The notes beneath the pieces are model-generated. The model saw only the letters and a program-made list of their open reading frames with translations. It was not told the origin of the DNA and did not search any database. A program made the translations under genes and the position numbers. From NCBI GenBank assembly GCA_017647025.1, contig JAGCLL010000083.1, forward strand, positions 1-34,833: a stretch of 34,833 bases of DNA, written 5' to 3'. Shown here in pieces: positions 1-8,518 of the stretch. Source of the stretch: Alistipes sp. Lineage in GTDB: Bacteria > Bacteroidota > Bacteroidia > Bacteroidales > Rikenellaceae. Positions within the stretch are counted from its first letter, which is position 1; each line of letters starts with the position of its first letter.

Positions 1-465
1 GGTGAGCGAGATATGGTCGATTTGTGCGAGGTTGTTGTGCGCTACTTCTACGATCCGTCGATGAAGGGTAGTAACTCGATTAAGGTGGTTCTGCCTGCGG
101 TTTTGCGCTCTAAGGAGTTGCAGAAAAAGTATGCAAAGCCGTATCGAGAGTATGTTCAGTCGGATAATTTTGCGGGCTTCGACTTCTCGCTTATCAACTA
201 TGACGAGAATGGTGGAGTGGAAAACCCTTATAAACATCTGCCAACCGTTGGTGCAGAGTTGCTCGAAGATGGCGAAACGGCTGATAGCGAGGAACGTATC
301 AATAACGGAGGTTTAGCAAATGCCAACTACGCCAAGTTGCAGTACGATGGTCTTACGGACGAGGAGAAACTAAAATTGAAGAATGCTCTATTGCGCTACT
401 GCGAACTCGACACAATGGCAATGGTGCTGATATTTGAGTATTTTAAGTTGAATATAAAAGAATAA
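1..465 (+). CDS. DUF2779 domain protein, C-terminal part (5' end outside window)
   Basis: The frame is open from the first base, so the gene begins upstream; 154 codons remain before TAA at 463-465. The visible part has the DUF2779 hallmarks as I know them: an early GSNSIK-x-VLPA stretch and a late YCELDTMAMV motif. The latter has the Y-x3-D spacing of motif III in DEDDy 3'-5' exonucleases, so an RNase-H-fold exonuclease domain is plausible (inference). Members of this family often carry an N-terminal nuclease-like domain that would lie outside this window. The molecular role is unknown. The next gene starts 4 bp after the stop, so the two are probably co-transcribed. Codon use here is host-like (many GAG, CGC, TCG), unlike the AT-rich gene that follows. 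Confidence 0.72.
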   Translation, partial: GERDMVDLCEVVVRYFYDPSMKGSNSIKVVLPAVLRSKELQKKYAKPYREYVQSDNFAGFDFSLINYDENGGVENPYKHLPTVGAELLEDGETADSEERINNGGLANANYAKLQYDGLTDEEKLKLKNALLRYCELDTMAMVLIFEYFKLNIKE

Positions 466-469
466 GATT

Positions 470-1723
470 ATGGCAAGTACATTTTTTGAGATTGTGTGTC
501 TATCGGATAAAGAGCGAGTGCAATCATCTGTTATTGCGTGGATATTCTCAGATGAATGCAAGGCTATATATTTGCAAGACAAACTTACTGCGTTGGAAAA
601 TTTGATAAAACCAACCTCTAAGTGGAATAATATAACCTCAATGGAGTCTTTAGTTGAGTGGGAACATATGGATATTCTTATTCTGCTAAAAGATAATAAT
701 GGAGTGCTTACAGATGTTGTTGTGATAGAGAACAAAATCAAATGCGATCTGCACGATAACCAACTTACTCGCTACTCTAAGCAACTTAAGTCACAAAATA
801 TATTGGATAAGAATGGAAATCCAAAAACCAATGAGATAAATCCATATTATAATGCTACGCATCATTATGGATATCTTACACTGATAAACCACAACAGTGT
901 AACCGATGGCAATAATATCGTCTGGACGAATTTTACCTATAAAAAACTGTACGCTGAGTTGCGTAATGGCCTAAATAATGGTGACAAATCTGATCCTGAT
1001 TACCATATTGCAGAGTCATACCTCAATGCATTAGATAATATGGTGAGTGTTGCTGATGTTGCCATACAAAACCCTTGTATATTGTTTCTTGATAAATCTT
1101 ACCCATACAACAATGCATTTCACTCGGAGTGGGATTATATCAGAAAATATAAACTACGCCACGTACTTCAAGTAAACTACTTTGAGAGCATAAAACAAAA
1201 TGTAGAAACCGACATTAACAACTATCTGGCAAAATATAATGGTCAGACTTGCACTGTAAGGGTGAGCTATGGTATGCAATCGGATAATGCTGAAATAGCA
1301 TTAGATTTTAAGGATGGAGACTTAATCACTAAATATCTCGATTTTGCCCCAAATGGTCAAGGCGATTTCTGCATAGCAGTGCAGAGTGGATCTTTTAAGA
1401 TTGCTGCTGCAAAGGATTATAATGATAAAAATAATGCTTCAAGTAATAAAGGACTATTGCAAAACCGAGGTTTTATGAGAACAACCGGCAACAAAGACTC
1501 TATATTTGATTTGTATGCCCAAAAACAAAATGGAACTTGGAGAGTTAATAATCCGAAGAGCAACTCGAATCGTGCACGAATGTCTATATCAAGACCAGCA
1601 AGTAATCCAGATGTATGGTTTGAAAAGAGTAATGTAATCGCTGAATTTAAGTCGTGCATAGATTCTTTGTATGATATGCTCCAACTATATGACCGAGTAA
1701 AACAAAAATACAATTGGCACTAA
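470..1723 (+). CDS. PD-(D/E)XK nuclease family protein (PDDEXK_4-like)
   Basis: A 417-residue soluble protein. The N-terminal third has a PD-(D/E)XK signature: Asp68 in HMDILIL, then E87-N-K89 in VVVIENKIK, then Q98-x3-Y102 in NQLTRYSKQL. That spacing fits the PD-(D/E)XK superfamily, and the opening (helical lead, EWEHMDILI) resembles the PDDEXK_4 group seen in stand-alone bacterial nuclease genes. The remaining 300 residues have no motif I can name. ATG lies 4 bp after the upstream stop, so translation is likely coupled. The gene is clearly more AT-rich than the core genes of the window (AAA, ATA and TTA codons dominate), which suggests horizontal acquisition. Substrate and role (defence, repair, mobile-element function) cannot be told from this sequence. 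Confidence 0.78.
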   Translation: MASTFFEIVCLSDKERVQSSVIAWIFSDECKAIYLQDKLTALENLIKPTSKWNNITSMESLVEWEHMDILILLKDNNGVLTDVVVIENKIKCDLHDNQLTRYSKQLKSQNILDKNGNPKTNEINPYYNATHHYGYLTLINHNSVTDGNNIVWTNFTYKKLYAELRNGLNNGDKSDPDYHIAESYLNALDNMVSVADVAIQNPCILFLDKSYPYNNAFHSEWDYIRKYKLRHVLQVNYFESIKQNVETDINNYLAKYNGQTCTVRVSYGMQSDNAEIALDFKDGDLITKYLDFAPNGQGDFCIAVQSGSFKIAAAKDYNDKNNASSNKGLLQNRGFMRTTGNKDSIFDLYAQKQNGTWRVNNPKSNSNRARMSISRPASNPDVWFEKSNVIAEFKSCIDSLYDMLQLYDRVKQKYNWH

Positions 1724-2020
1724 ATAAATAGATGCCATAATCCTTTCGTGTGATATATACAATAGAAATTGCTAAATTGGCATTATCTTAATATAACACT
1801 GTGCTTCCAAACACGCAAGTGATTCCGCAAAAAGTCGTAACCTTTTTTGAGAATTTGAAAAGTTGGTCACACACTTCTCTCTTCGTTTGGGATTGGATTT
1901 GTCGGGCGAGGAGAATTGCATCGGATTTCACCCGATTTTATTGGGTTGCAAAAGGCGTAACCCGCAGAATTTGGCTGGATCTGTGCCCAATGTCCCGACA
2001 TCAGCTAACTTCTTGACACA
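1724..2020. other. Gene-poor segment between the nuclease gene and tRNA-Arg
   Basis: About 300 bp with no convincing gene on either strand. A 71-codon open frame from 1801 is rich in Trp, Arg and His and starts at GTG, so I judge it non-coding. The segment holds a 9-bp copy (GTGATTCCG, 1819-1827) of the acceptor-end sequence of the neighbouring tRNA-Arg (2055-2063) and a GGGTT...AACCC inverted repeat near 1943-1963. It could be a remnant of an integration event at the tRNA, but no integrase or full att duplication is visible. Confidence 0.4.
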
Positions 2021-2021
2021 G

Positions 2022-2047
2022 AAAAAGGAGCAGAAATCTCTGCTCCT
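2022..2047 (-). terminator. Intrinsic terminator of tRNA-Arg
   Basis: On the minus strand a 9-bp perfect stem (2039-2047 with 2026-2034, loop 2035-2038) is followed by a T run (complement of A2022-2025). It lies 8 nt after the 3' end of the tRNA, so it is the expected terminator of that transcript. Confidence 0.75.
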
Positions 2048-2055
2048 CTTCTTTG

Positions 2056-2129
2056 TGATTCCGGCGGGATTCGAACCCACGACCCGCAGCTTAGAAGGCT
2101 GCTGCTCTATCCAACTGAGCTACGGAACC
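2056..2129 (-). tRNA. tRNA-Arg (anticodon TCT)
   Basis: Folds as a complete 74-nt cloverleaf on the minus strand. The acceptor stem is GGTTCCG/CGGAATC with one G-U pair. The D stem is GCTC/GAGC, the anticodon stem GCAGC/GCTGC with loop CTTCTAA giving anticodon TCT, and the T arm GTGGG-TTCGAAT-CCCGC. The discriminator base is A and CCA is not encoded. It decodes AGA. A good promoter lies about 60 bp upstream and a terminator directly downstream, so it is a single-gene transcript. Confidence 0.96.
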
Positions 2130-2187
2130 AAGCCTGTATTAACGGCGAAAATATATGCAAACCACACTCTTCGCCCTTAAAACTGCG

Positions 2188-2218
2188 CAAAAGTAATACA
2201 AATTTCCCAATTTGCAAA
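2188..2218 (-). promoter_or_regulatory. Promoter of tRNA-Arg
   Basis: Minus-strand TTTG (2218-2215), 19-nt spacer, TACTTTTG (2195-2188). This matches the Bacteroidota consensus TTTG-N19-TAnnTTTG exactly. Transcription would start near 2182, about 50 nt before the tRNA. Confidence 0.7.
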
Positions 2219-2266
2219 AACTACAATCAAAATCCCCAAAATACCTCGGCGTCGTAGGTGCTTTTT

Positions 2267-3046
2267 CTATCCCAATGCCACATCGAGTGCCATCATTAAG
2301 GCGAAGCCTATTGCAAAGGTTATTGTCGGGATATTCGAGTGCTTACCACTGTGCGATTCTGGGATAAGTTCCTCTACCACAACATATATCATCGCTCCCG
2401 CAGCAAATGCAAGAATATAAGGAAATGCCCCCATAATATGCTCTATTGCAAAAATGGTTGCGATAGCCGACAGAGGCTCTACAACCCCCGACAATGCCCC
2501 ATACGCAAAGGCTCTTTTGCGTGAATTTCCCGTCGCTCGCAGTGGCAACGACACCACCGCACCTTCGGGTATATTCTGCAAGGCGATACCCACCGCCAGC
2601 GCCAATCCTCCTCCAAGCGAAATGCCCACTTCACCACTCAATGCTCCCGCTGCAACTACGCCCACCGCCATACCCTCAGGTATGTTGTGCAGCGTAACTG
2701 CCAGTACCAACATCGACGAGCGCCCAAGTGTCGAACGAGGGCCTTCGGGATTATCGCTATCTGCGTGAAGGTGAGGGATTACCGTATCCAACAGCAACAT
2801 AAATCCCACGCCAAGCAGTAGCCCCGCAACGGCTGGAAACCACTCACTTTCCAACCTCGCTGCCGACTCCTCCATCGCTGGTATCAACAGCGACCACACC
2901 GCCGCCGCAACCATCACTCCCGAAGCGAAACCGAGCAACGCTTTGTGGAGGCGACCAACCAAACTATCGCCCAAAAACAGCACAAAGCCTGCTCCTATCA
3001 ATGTGCCCAAAAATGGAATTATCAGTAACGGCAAAACCTCCATCAT
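2267..3046 (-). CDS. ZIP family divalent metal transporter (ZupT/GufA type)
   Basis: A 259-residue, almost wholly hydrophobic protein with about eight membrane segments. It carries the two metal-binding ZIP signatures, HNIPEG (His120-Asn121...Glu124) in segment IV and QNIPEG (Gln157-Asn158...Glu161) in segment V, plus a His/Asp loop PHLHADSD between segments III and IV that is typical of the ZIP cytoplasmic loop. Length and motif order fit the bacterial ZupT/GufA branch, which imports Zn2+ and other divalent ions across the inner membrane. The specific metal cannot be read off. It starts with two adjacent Met codons; either could be used. It is transcribed alone, divergently from the giant lipoprotein gene, from a -7 box at 3075-3082. 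Confidence 0.9.
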   Translation of the reverse strand: MMEVLPLLIIPFLGTLIGAGFVLFLGDSLVGRLHKALLGFASGVMVAAAVWSLLIPAMEESAARLESEWFPAVAGLLLGVGFMLLLDTVIPHLHADSDNPEGPRSTLGRSSMLVLAVTLHNIPEGMAVGVVAAGALSGEVGISLGGGLALAVGIALQNIPEGAVVSLPLRATGNSRKRAFAYGALSGVVEPLSAIATIFAIEHIMGAFPYILAFAAGAMIYVVVEELIPESHSGKHSNIPTITFAIGFALMMALDVALG

Positions 3047-3074
3047 ATTCTAAAATTTTACCAAAATTATACCG

Positions 3075-3082
3075 CAAATATA
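3075..3082 (-). promoter_or_regulatory. -7 box for the ZIP transporter gene
   Basis: Minus-strand TATATTTG matches TAnnTTTG and lies about 30 nt before the start codon. I see no good -33 match at the usual distance. Confidence 0.5.
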
Positions 3083-3157
3083 CCAATTTTTCCAAATCCT
3101 AACCCATAAATATCGCAAAATAATTATTCATAATTATACAGATTAAAATTTTTTGCT

Positions 3158-3165
3158 TATATTTG
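3158..3165 (+). promoter_or_regulatory. -7 box for the giant lipoprotein gene
   Basis: TATATTTG matches TAnnTTTG. No clear -33 box. It is divergent from the ZIP -7 box, 75 bp away. If used, transcription starts near 3171 and the mRNA leader is about 265 nt. Confidence 0.45.
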
Positions 3166-3189
3166 CCGTATAATAGGCTCTTTGGGCGC

Positions 3190-3226
3190 AAAATCCCTCC
3201 CCGATTTTTTCGGGGGGGGGGATTTT
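3190..3226 (+). repeat. Hairpin with a ten-G homopolymer in the lipoprotein leader
   Basis: AAAATCCCTCCCCGA (3190-3204) can pair with the right half, TC then ten G (3212-3221) then ATTTT, around a T loop. The left arm needs only eight G for full pairing (one of them a G-U pair), so the tract is two longer than the perfect stem. A T-rich stretch follows, so it could work as an attenuator-like terminator. Homopolymer G runs of this length are prone to length change. Confidence 0.6.
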
Positions 3227-3300
3227 GAGGTTTTAATTAGTTGATTATTAGCGATTTAGGCGCTTTGAGAGAGAAAGAACTTTAATTGGAGAGAGGGAAT

Positions 3301-3381
3301 AAGGATTTTAAGGAATATAAGGAGTTTAAGGAAAATCATTAAATTCATTAAACTCATTAGGCTCCTTAAACTCATTAAAAA
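3301..3381 (+). repeat. Nine in-register 9-bp repeat units in the lipoprotein leader
   Basis: Four units of form AAGGANNNT (starts 3301, 3310, 3319, 3328) run directly into five units of form CATTAAANT (3337, 3346, 3355, 3364, 3373). All keep the 9-bp period. The second type resembles the reverse complement of the first: GAGTTTAAGG at 3322-3331 is the exact reverse complement of CCTTAAACTC at 3364-3373. The array therefore reverses orientation in the middle and can fold back on itself. Confidence 0.75.
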
Positions 3382-3437
3382 ACCCTGACGACACTAAAAA
3401 CCAAAAAATTATACAAACAAACTAATCAAAAAAAACG

Positions 3438-6400
3438 ATGAAAAATTTGACAAAAATTTTCTTGGCGGTTATGGCGGGAATGTTAGCATTCTCTTGCGTT
3501 ACAGACACAATTGTTGATCCGACCATCGAACTCGGTGATGAGGTCAATGGTTCAGGTCAGTACACGCTTACTCTTTCGCTTGGCGAGAACGACAATGCGT
3601 TGCGTACCGAACTTGGCGAGAAGGTTGGCACAAACTATCCAGTGAAGTGGTGCGAGGATGATGCTGTTGCAGTAAATGGCACACCTTCGACCTCTATTGA
3701 GATTGCGAACGATGAGGGCACTGCGGCAAAGTTCACCTTTGGTGCATCGATTTCCCGTCCTTATCATGTCGTATATCCTGTGGCGGAGGGTGTCGAGGCT
3801 GTTGCTGAGGGCTGCTACCCTGTAACATTCCTCTCTACACAGCACTACACCGAGGGTACATTCTGCGAGGGTGCGGCTCCAATGTGTGGCTACGCATCAG
3901 AGGATGAGGCTTCGGCAGTTAAGATGCAGCACCTCACTTCGGTGCTTCGTTTCCTTGTTAAGGGTTCGAACACTCTTACCAGTATGACTATCACTGCCGA
4001 GAAGGGAGTGATTTCGGGTAACTACGATGTAAACTGTCAGACTGGCGAGGTTACTCCACACGACGACGCTCGCAACGACATCACCCTATCGTTTGGTGAG
4101 GGCTTGGCGCTCGGCGAGGAGGCAATCCCTGTCTATGTTACAGTTCCTGCTGGCGAGGGCGACTATGGTATGCTCGTGGTAAAACTTCGTTCGGCGGAGG
4201 GTGTTATGAGTGCTAAGGTCAACACCACCGCAAAACCTATCAAGGCAGGCGTAGTGCGTGAGTTTAATACTCCTATCGTATTTGTTCCTGGCGAGGAGAG
4301 CGACGATGCAACAGTATTCGAGATTGCAAGCGATGTTGATATGGCAACATTGAAGCAGATGATTGCAAACAACTCGTTCTACCCTTATACTACTGCTCGT
4401 GTGGTGGCAGACATTACAATGCCGGCAGATTGGACTCCAATCGAGGGCTTCACCTACACATTTGATGGTGGCAACAACGCAATCAAGGATTTGAAGGCGC
4501 CATTGTTTGGCACCGTAGAGGGCGCAACCATTCAGAATGTTAAACTCACCAATGTGGCAATCAGCGAGACTGAGCGTACAAAGGTGGGCTCACTCGTATG
4601 CTACGCTACAAATTCGACTATCTCTAACTGCTCGGCAGGGGGCGCATTGACCTATAACAATACAACTTATGATGCGAGTGCAGACTCTGGCGAGAGTGAT
4701 AATCAGGCTATCGCAGGTCTCGTGGGCGTAGCCAAGGATACTGCTGTTAGCGATTGCTTGAATAGTGTTGATGTTACAGTTAACGGTTACTACAAATCGA
4801 CTACGGGTAAAACTTATCCAAAGGTTGGCGGTGTGATTGGTCTTGCAAGAATGGCTGTGAAGCCATCTGATGTCAAGGATCTTGTTGAAATCAAGAATTG
4901 CACCAACCTCGCAACAATCACATCGAGTCAGACCAAATCGAATCTTCAACCTTGTGTTGGAGGTGTAATAGGCTTTGGTTATTGTGTGAATATGGTAAAT
5001 CTCACCAATGGTGATAAGAATGCCGTAGACACCAAAGGTGCTATAAAGTTTACGAAGGAGACATTCTGTCCATATTGGGGAGGTGTTGTTGGAATGGTAA
5101 GTCTCATTTGCGGTAACGGCCTTTACAACTACGGAAAGTTGTCGTTCGACAAAAAGTTGGAATGGAATCAGCTTGGTGGTGTTATTGGAAATACAACAAC
5201 AGGAGCACTTACAGGTGCAACACTCAAAAATGCCAAGAACTATGGTACAATTGAGGCTACTTCTGGCGCTTCTGGTACAGCCATCTATATTGGTGGTGTT
5301 ATGGGTCGTGTTCAGAATAACCTCTCTCTCTCTAATTGCGAGAACTACGGTACAGTTCGCACTGTAGCATCTTCTTCGGGCAACTATCGTGTCGGAGGTG
5401 TGTTCGGTGATGTAACAAAGGTTGACGCTACTGTTGAGAACTGTAAAAATGGTGATCCTGATAAGGCTCCTATCACTGTTTCGGTCGCTCCAAGCCAAGC
5501 ATCAACAAGCACAACAAACATCTATGTTGGAGGCATTATGGGTTATTCCGAGAGTAAGAAGATTGCAAACTGTTCTAACCACGCAAATGTTTCTCTTTCG
5601 GGCACAACCGCAGTCGCTCCATTTATCGGAGGTATCGCAGGATACACCAAGGGTGCAGATTTGGAAATTTCAGGCTGTAAGAACTACAATAACACCGACA
5701 CAGCCGAGAGCCACATCAGCATCAGTATACCGGAACTTACAAGCGAAACCATTCTCTATGTAGGAGGTTTGTTTGGACAGGTTGCAAGCAGCAAGAAGTT
5801 CACCGAATGTACCAACAACTGTGCTATTAACTTGAATGTTAATACAAAGAAGACGGATAGCAATCCATATATTGGAGGCGTTGCTGGATCTATAAATTCG
5901 CAAGAGATCAATCAATTGAAAAATGACGAGAAGGGAGATATAACCGTAAGTGGTACCACACAATCCAACTTTGCCGTAGGCGGTATTACCACAAGTTTTA
6001 GTGGTACAGCAAGTGATAGCACTCCAACTGCTGTAACAAACTGCTCGAACGCAGGTGATATCTATTGTGATGTTGTGAATGGTACAGCAGCAACAACCGA
6101 CGAGTCAGGTGCAGCAGTTGCTGCCGTAGGTGGTAGTATCTATATGAGCGGTTTGAGTTGGTCTGGACTAAACAACCGCAATATATCTAACTTCACCAAC
6201 AGCGGAAATATCACATTTAATGGCCAAATTCTTACCAACAAGGATCTCAATATCACTGGTGCTCTTTATAACACCGCAGCATCTTATACCTACTCTAACA
6301 TCAAAAACACCGGTACAATCAAGGTGGGTGCTGATGCAAAAGTTCCAGGAGTTGCTCGTGTCTCGGGTGTTTCTCGTACAATAGCGACAGGCACATTCAC

Positions 6401-8486
6401 AAATTGTGTCAACGAAGGTCAGATTATCTACGAGGCAACGGATGTAAAGGCGGTATTGCTTGGAGGTATTACTGGCGATTTGACTGGTGCAGCGACATTC
6501 TCGGGTTGCTACAATAGTGGACACATTCAGTTCAATGGTGCTGCAACCTCTACTAATGCAGCCGAGGTTTGTGTTGGCGGTGCTATTGGTAAGTTTAGTG
6601 CAAATGGAACAGCCAAGAACCTTGTGAACAAAGGCTCGGTAACCGTTGGTGGTACTTGGAAGTTTAACCCAAGTGTTGGTGGTGTTATCGGTTATGCATC
6701 TAATAATGGTGCAATCATCGAGGCGTGCCACAATGGTGATAGCACAAACAACACTCACACAGTTAAGTTGACAGCGTCGAAAGATGGTTATGTTGGAGGT
6801 ATTGTAGGTAACTTTATCGGTAAGGAGATTAAGAGTTGTACAAGTTACGGAACAGTAACCGCAGTTGGTGCTGCAAACACTATCTCTCATATGGTTGGAG
6901 GTATTGTTGGTCAGTTGATGGGTAAGGCGACAACATCAAATAATACCACAACATACACCGAGGTTAAGTTGACATCGTGCGTTAACCACGCAAATGTTAG
7001 TTTGACAGGTTCAATCAAGAACCCTTATGTTGGTGGTGTTGTAGGTAATGTTCCTAACACCTTGGCTGTGATGGCAAGTTGTAAAAATGGTGCAGAGAGC
7101 AACGCTTCGCCTGCAACCGTTTCGATTAATGCAACCGCTATGGCAGCAGCGCCATATCTTGGTGGTGTAGCGGGTTACTACAATGGCGCAAGCCTTACAT
7201 CGTGCCACAACCACGCAAATGTATTATTGGAGGGCAATGGAGGAACTACTCCGTTCGTTGGTGGTGTTGTTGGCGTTGCTGATACTGCTACTACAATTAT
7301 TGACGACTGTGATAGTTACAATAATGCCGATACCGACCAAAAGTATATTTCCGTTAAATATACAGCAACCTCAACAGACGCTTTGAAGATGGGTGGTATC
7401 GCAGGTGTAGCAAATGGTACAACTTTCAAGAATTGCGACAATAATAGTGCGGTATACTTTGCAGGTGTATTTGGTAAAGCATCTTCAGTTTCTGGCCTTG
7501 CAGGAAGTGCTGCTGCTAACGCAGGCAATGCTACCAATCAAACAGGTTTCTATAATAACCACAATGGCGCAAAGGGTAAAATTACTGTAACAAAGAAGAG
7601 CAGCGATACCGTTTTGACAGCAGGTCTTGGAATCTCGGCAATGTCATCATTCGGCTGTAAAGGTGTGGCTAATTGCAGTAATGCTGGCGATATCTACTGT
7701 GATGTAAAAACAACCGGTTCGGTTTATATCTGTGCAGTAACATGGTATGGGGGTTTGTCGGGAACAGGTTTTACAAATAGCGGAAATATCACCTTCGATG
7801 GTGATTGTGGTAACGAGTTGTTTATCACAGGTGGTGGCTATACCGTAGAAAACAAGACTTGTAACGATATGGTAAATAAAGGTAAATTTACTATTGGCAA
7901 GAATGCTATGGTGAAGAATGTACATATTGGTGGATTATGCCGTCAGGTTAAGGGCACAACAGTGTTTAACAACTGCCGCAATGAGGGCAATGTTGTTGTG
8001 GAGACTACCGACGAAATAGCACAATTACGCATTGGCGGTATTGCTTCTCAAACAAGTGGCGCAGTGTCAAGCACACTTTGTGGTGGCGCAAACGGCTTTG
8101 AGAACACTGGTAATATCACTTGTACAAGCCCAGTTCCTGCCAATCACAATATCGGAGGTGTGATTGGTTATGTTGGACACAATATCACCATTCAGAATGC
8201 GACTGTATCGGGTACTTATACCGCTATCGGTTATACCAATATAGGTAAGATTATGGGCGTTTCTCGCACAGATGCTATCAAGGCTACAAACTGCGTGATC
8301 GCAGGTTCGATTGATAAGGGTTATTATGGCGATTATCAAGATGACTTTGGCAATGAAAAAACTGGTTGGACTACTGATCTTGTACCTATCTCTGCTGACA
8401 ACTTCTTCAATTACATCTACGCTACTGCTGTAACTCCTGAGGTGGCTGCGGCTGATAATTGTACTTGTCCTACACAGGCTCAATAA
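3438..8486 (+). CDS. Giant GLUG-repeat surface lipoprotein, adhesin-like
   Basis: 1682 residues. The N terminus is a lipoprotein signal, basic then hydrophobic, with lipobox LAFSC and Cys20; acidic residues soon after the Cys are compatible with export to the cell surface. Residues about 30-290 resemble the N-terminal beta-rich domain common in Bacteroidota surface lipoproteins (fimbrillin-like; uncertain). From about residue 310 to 1600 there are more than 20 units of roughly 50 residues of the form (V/I)GG(V/I/L)xG...CxNxGxV, i.e. GLUG-type repeats expected to form a long beta-solenoid. A block of about 545 residues is duplicated: CKNG at 669 and 1215, CSNAGDIYCDV at 869 and 1413. The tail ends DNCTCPTQAQ with no obvious sorting domain. 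An adhesive or matrix role is inferred. A tiny ORF follows 32 bp downstream. Confidence 0.85.
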   Translation: MKNLTKIFLAVMAGMLAFSCVTDTIVDPTIELGDEVNGSGQYTLTLSLGENDNALRTELGEKVGTNYPVKWCEDDAVAVNGTPSTSIEIANDEGTAAKFTFGASISRPYHVVYPVAEGVEAVAEGCYPVTFLSTQHYTEGTFCEGAAPMCGYASEDEASAVKMQHLTSVLRFLVKGSNTLTSMTITAEKGVISGNYDVNCQTGEVTPHDDARNDITLSFGEGLALGEEAIPVYVTVPAGEGDYGMLVVKLRSAEGVMSAKVNTTAKPIKAGVVREFNTPIVFVPGEESDDATVFEIASDVDMATLKQMIANNSFYPYTTARVVADITMPADWTPIEGFTYTFDGGNNAIKDLKAPLFGTVEGATIQNVKLTNVAISETERTKVGSLVCYATNSTISNCSAGGALTYNNTTYDASADSGESDNQAIAGLVGVAKDTAVSDCLNSVDVTVNGYYKSTTGKTYPKVGGVIGLARMAVKPSDVKDLVEIKNCTNLATITSSQTKSNLQPCVGGVIGFGYCVNMVNLTNGDKNAVDTKGAIKFTKETFCPYWGGVVGMVSLICGNGLYNYGKLSFDKKLEWNQLGGVIGNTTTGALTGATLKNAKNYGTIEATSGASGTAIYIGGVMGRVQNNLSLSNCENYGTVRTVASSSGNYRVGGVFGDVTKVDATVENCKNGDPDKAPITVSVAPSQASTSTTNIYVGGIMGYSESKKIANCSNHANVSLSGTTAVAPFIGGIAGYTKGADLEISGCKNYNNTDTAESHISISIPELTSETILYVGGLFGQVASSKKFTECTNNCAINLNVNTKKTDSNPYIGGVAGSINSQEINQLKNDEKGDITVSGTTQSNFAVGGITTSFSGTASDSTPTAVTNCSNAGDIYCDVVNGTAATTDESGAAVAAVGGSIYMSGLSWSGLNNRNISNFTNSGNITFNGQILTNKDLNITGALYNTAASYTYSNIKNTGTIKVGADAKVPGVARVSGVSRTIATGTFTNCVNEGQIIYEATDVKAVLLGGITGDLTGAATFSGCYNSGHIQFNGAATSTNAAEVCVGGAIGKFSANGTAKNLVNKGSVTVGGTWKFNPSVGGVIGYASNNGAIIEACHNGDSTNNTHTVKLTASKDGYVGGIVGNFIGKEIKSCTSYGTVTAVGAANTISHMVGGIVGQLMGKATTSNNTTTYTEVKLTSCVNHANVSLTGSIKNPYVGGVVGNVPNTLAVMASCKNGAESNASPATVSINATAMAAAPYLGGVAGYYNGASLTSCHNHANVLLEGNGGTTPFVGGVVGVADTATTIIDDCDSYNNADTDQKYISVKYTATSTDALKMGGIAGVANGTTFKNCDNNSAVYFAGVFGKASSVSGLAGSAAANAGNATNQTGFYNNHNGAKGKITVTKKSSDTVLTAGLGISAMSSFGCKGVANCSNAGDIYCDVKTTGSVYICAVTWYGGLSGTGFTNSGNITFDGDCGNELFITGGGYTVENKTCNDMVNKGKFTIGKNAMVKNVHIGGLCRQVKGTTVFNNCRNEGNVVVETTDEIAQLRIGGIASQTSGAVSSTLCGGANGFENTGNITCTSPVPANHNIGGVIGYVGHNITIQNATVSGTYTAIGYTNIGKIMGVSRTDAIKATNCVIAGSIDKGYYGDYQDDFGNEKTGWTTDLVPISADNFFNYIYATAVTPEVAAADNCTCPTQAQ

Positions 8487-8518
8487 TTAACGAATGGTTT
8501 AACGATTAAAAGACTTTT

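Larger units (their letters stand above)
3083..3437. other. Long leader region of the giant repeat lipoprotein
   Basis: No gene is recognisable here. The segment carries the divergent promoters, then on the plus strand a long untranslated leader (about 265 nt from the -7 box at 3158-3165 to the ATG). The leader contains a G10 hairpin (3190-3226) and a 9-bp repeat array (3301-3381). Both are described separately. A leader of this length with two slippage-prone elements is unusual in this window, where most leaders are short. Confidence 0.6.

Noticed and set aside
1801-2016. 71-codon plus-strand frame and an overlapping 105-codon frame reaching into tRNA-Arg
   Set aside because: Composition is unlike protein (Trp, Arg and His rich), the longer one runs through the tRNA, and neither has a promoter.
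3286-3342. 18-codon reading frame through the AAGGA repeats (TTG start, Lys/Glu/Phe-rich)
   Set aside because: Short, non-ATG start, and the repeat itself explains the open frame; a leader peptide is possible but unsupported.
4590-6890. Several long minus-strand frames opposite the giant lipoprotein
   Set aside because: They are mirror images of a repeated Gly/Asn/Val-rich coding strand; Cys/Ile/Thr-rich with no domains.
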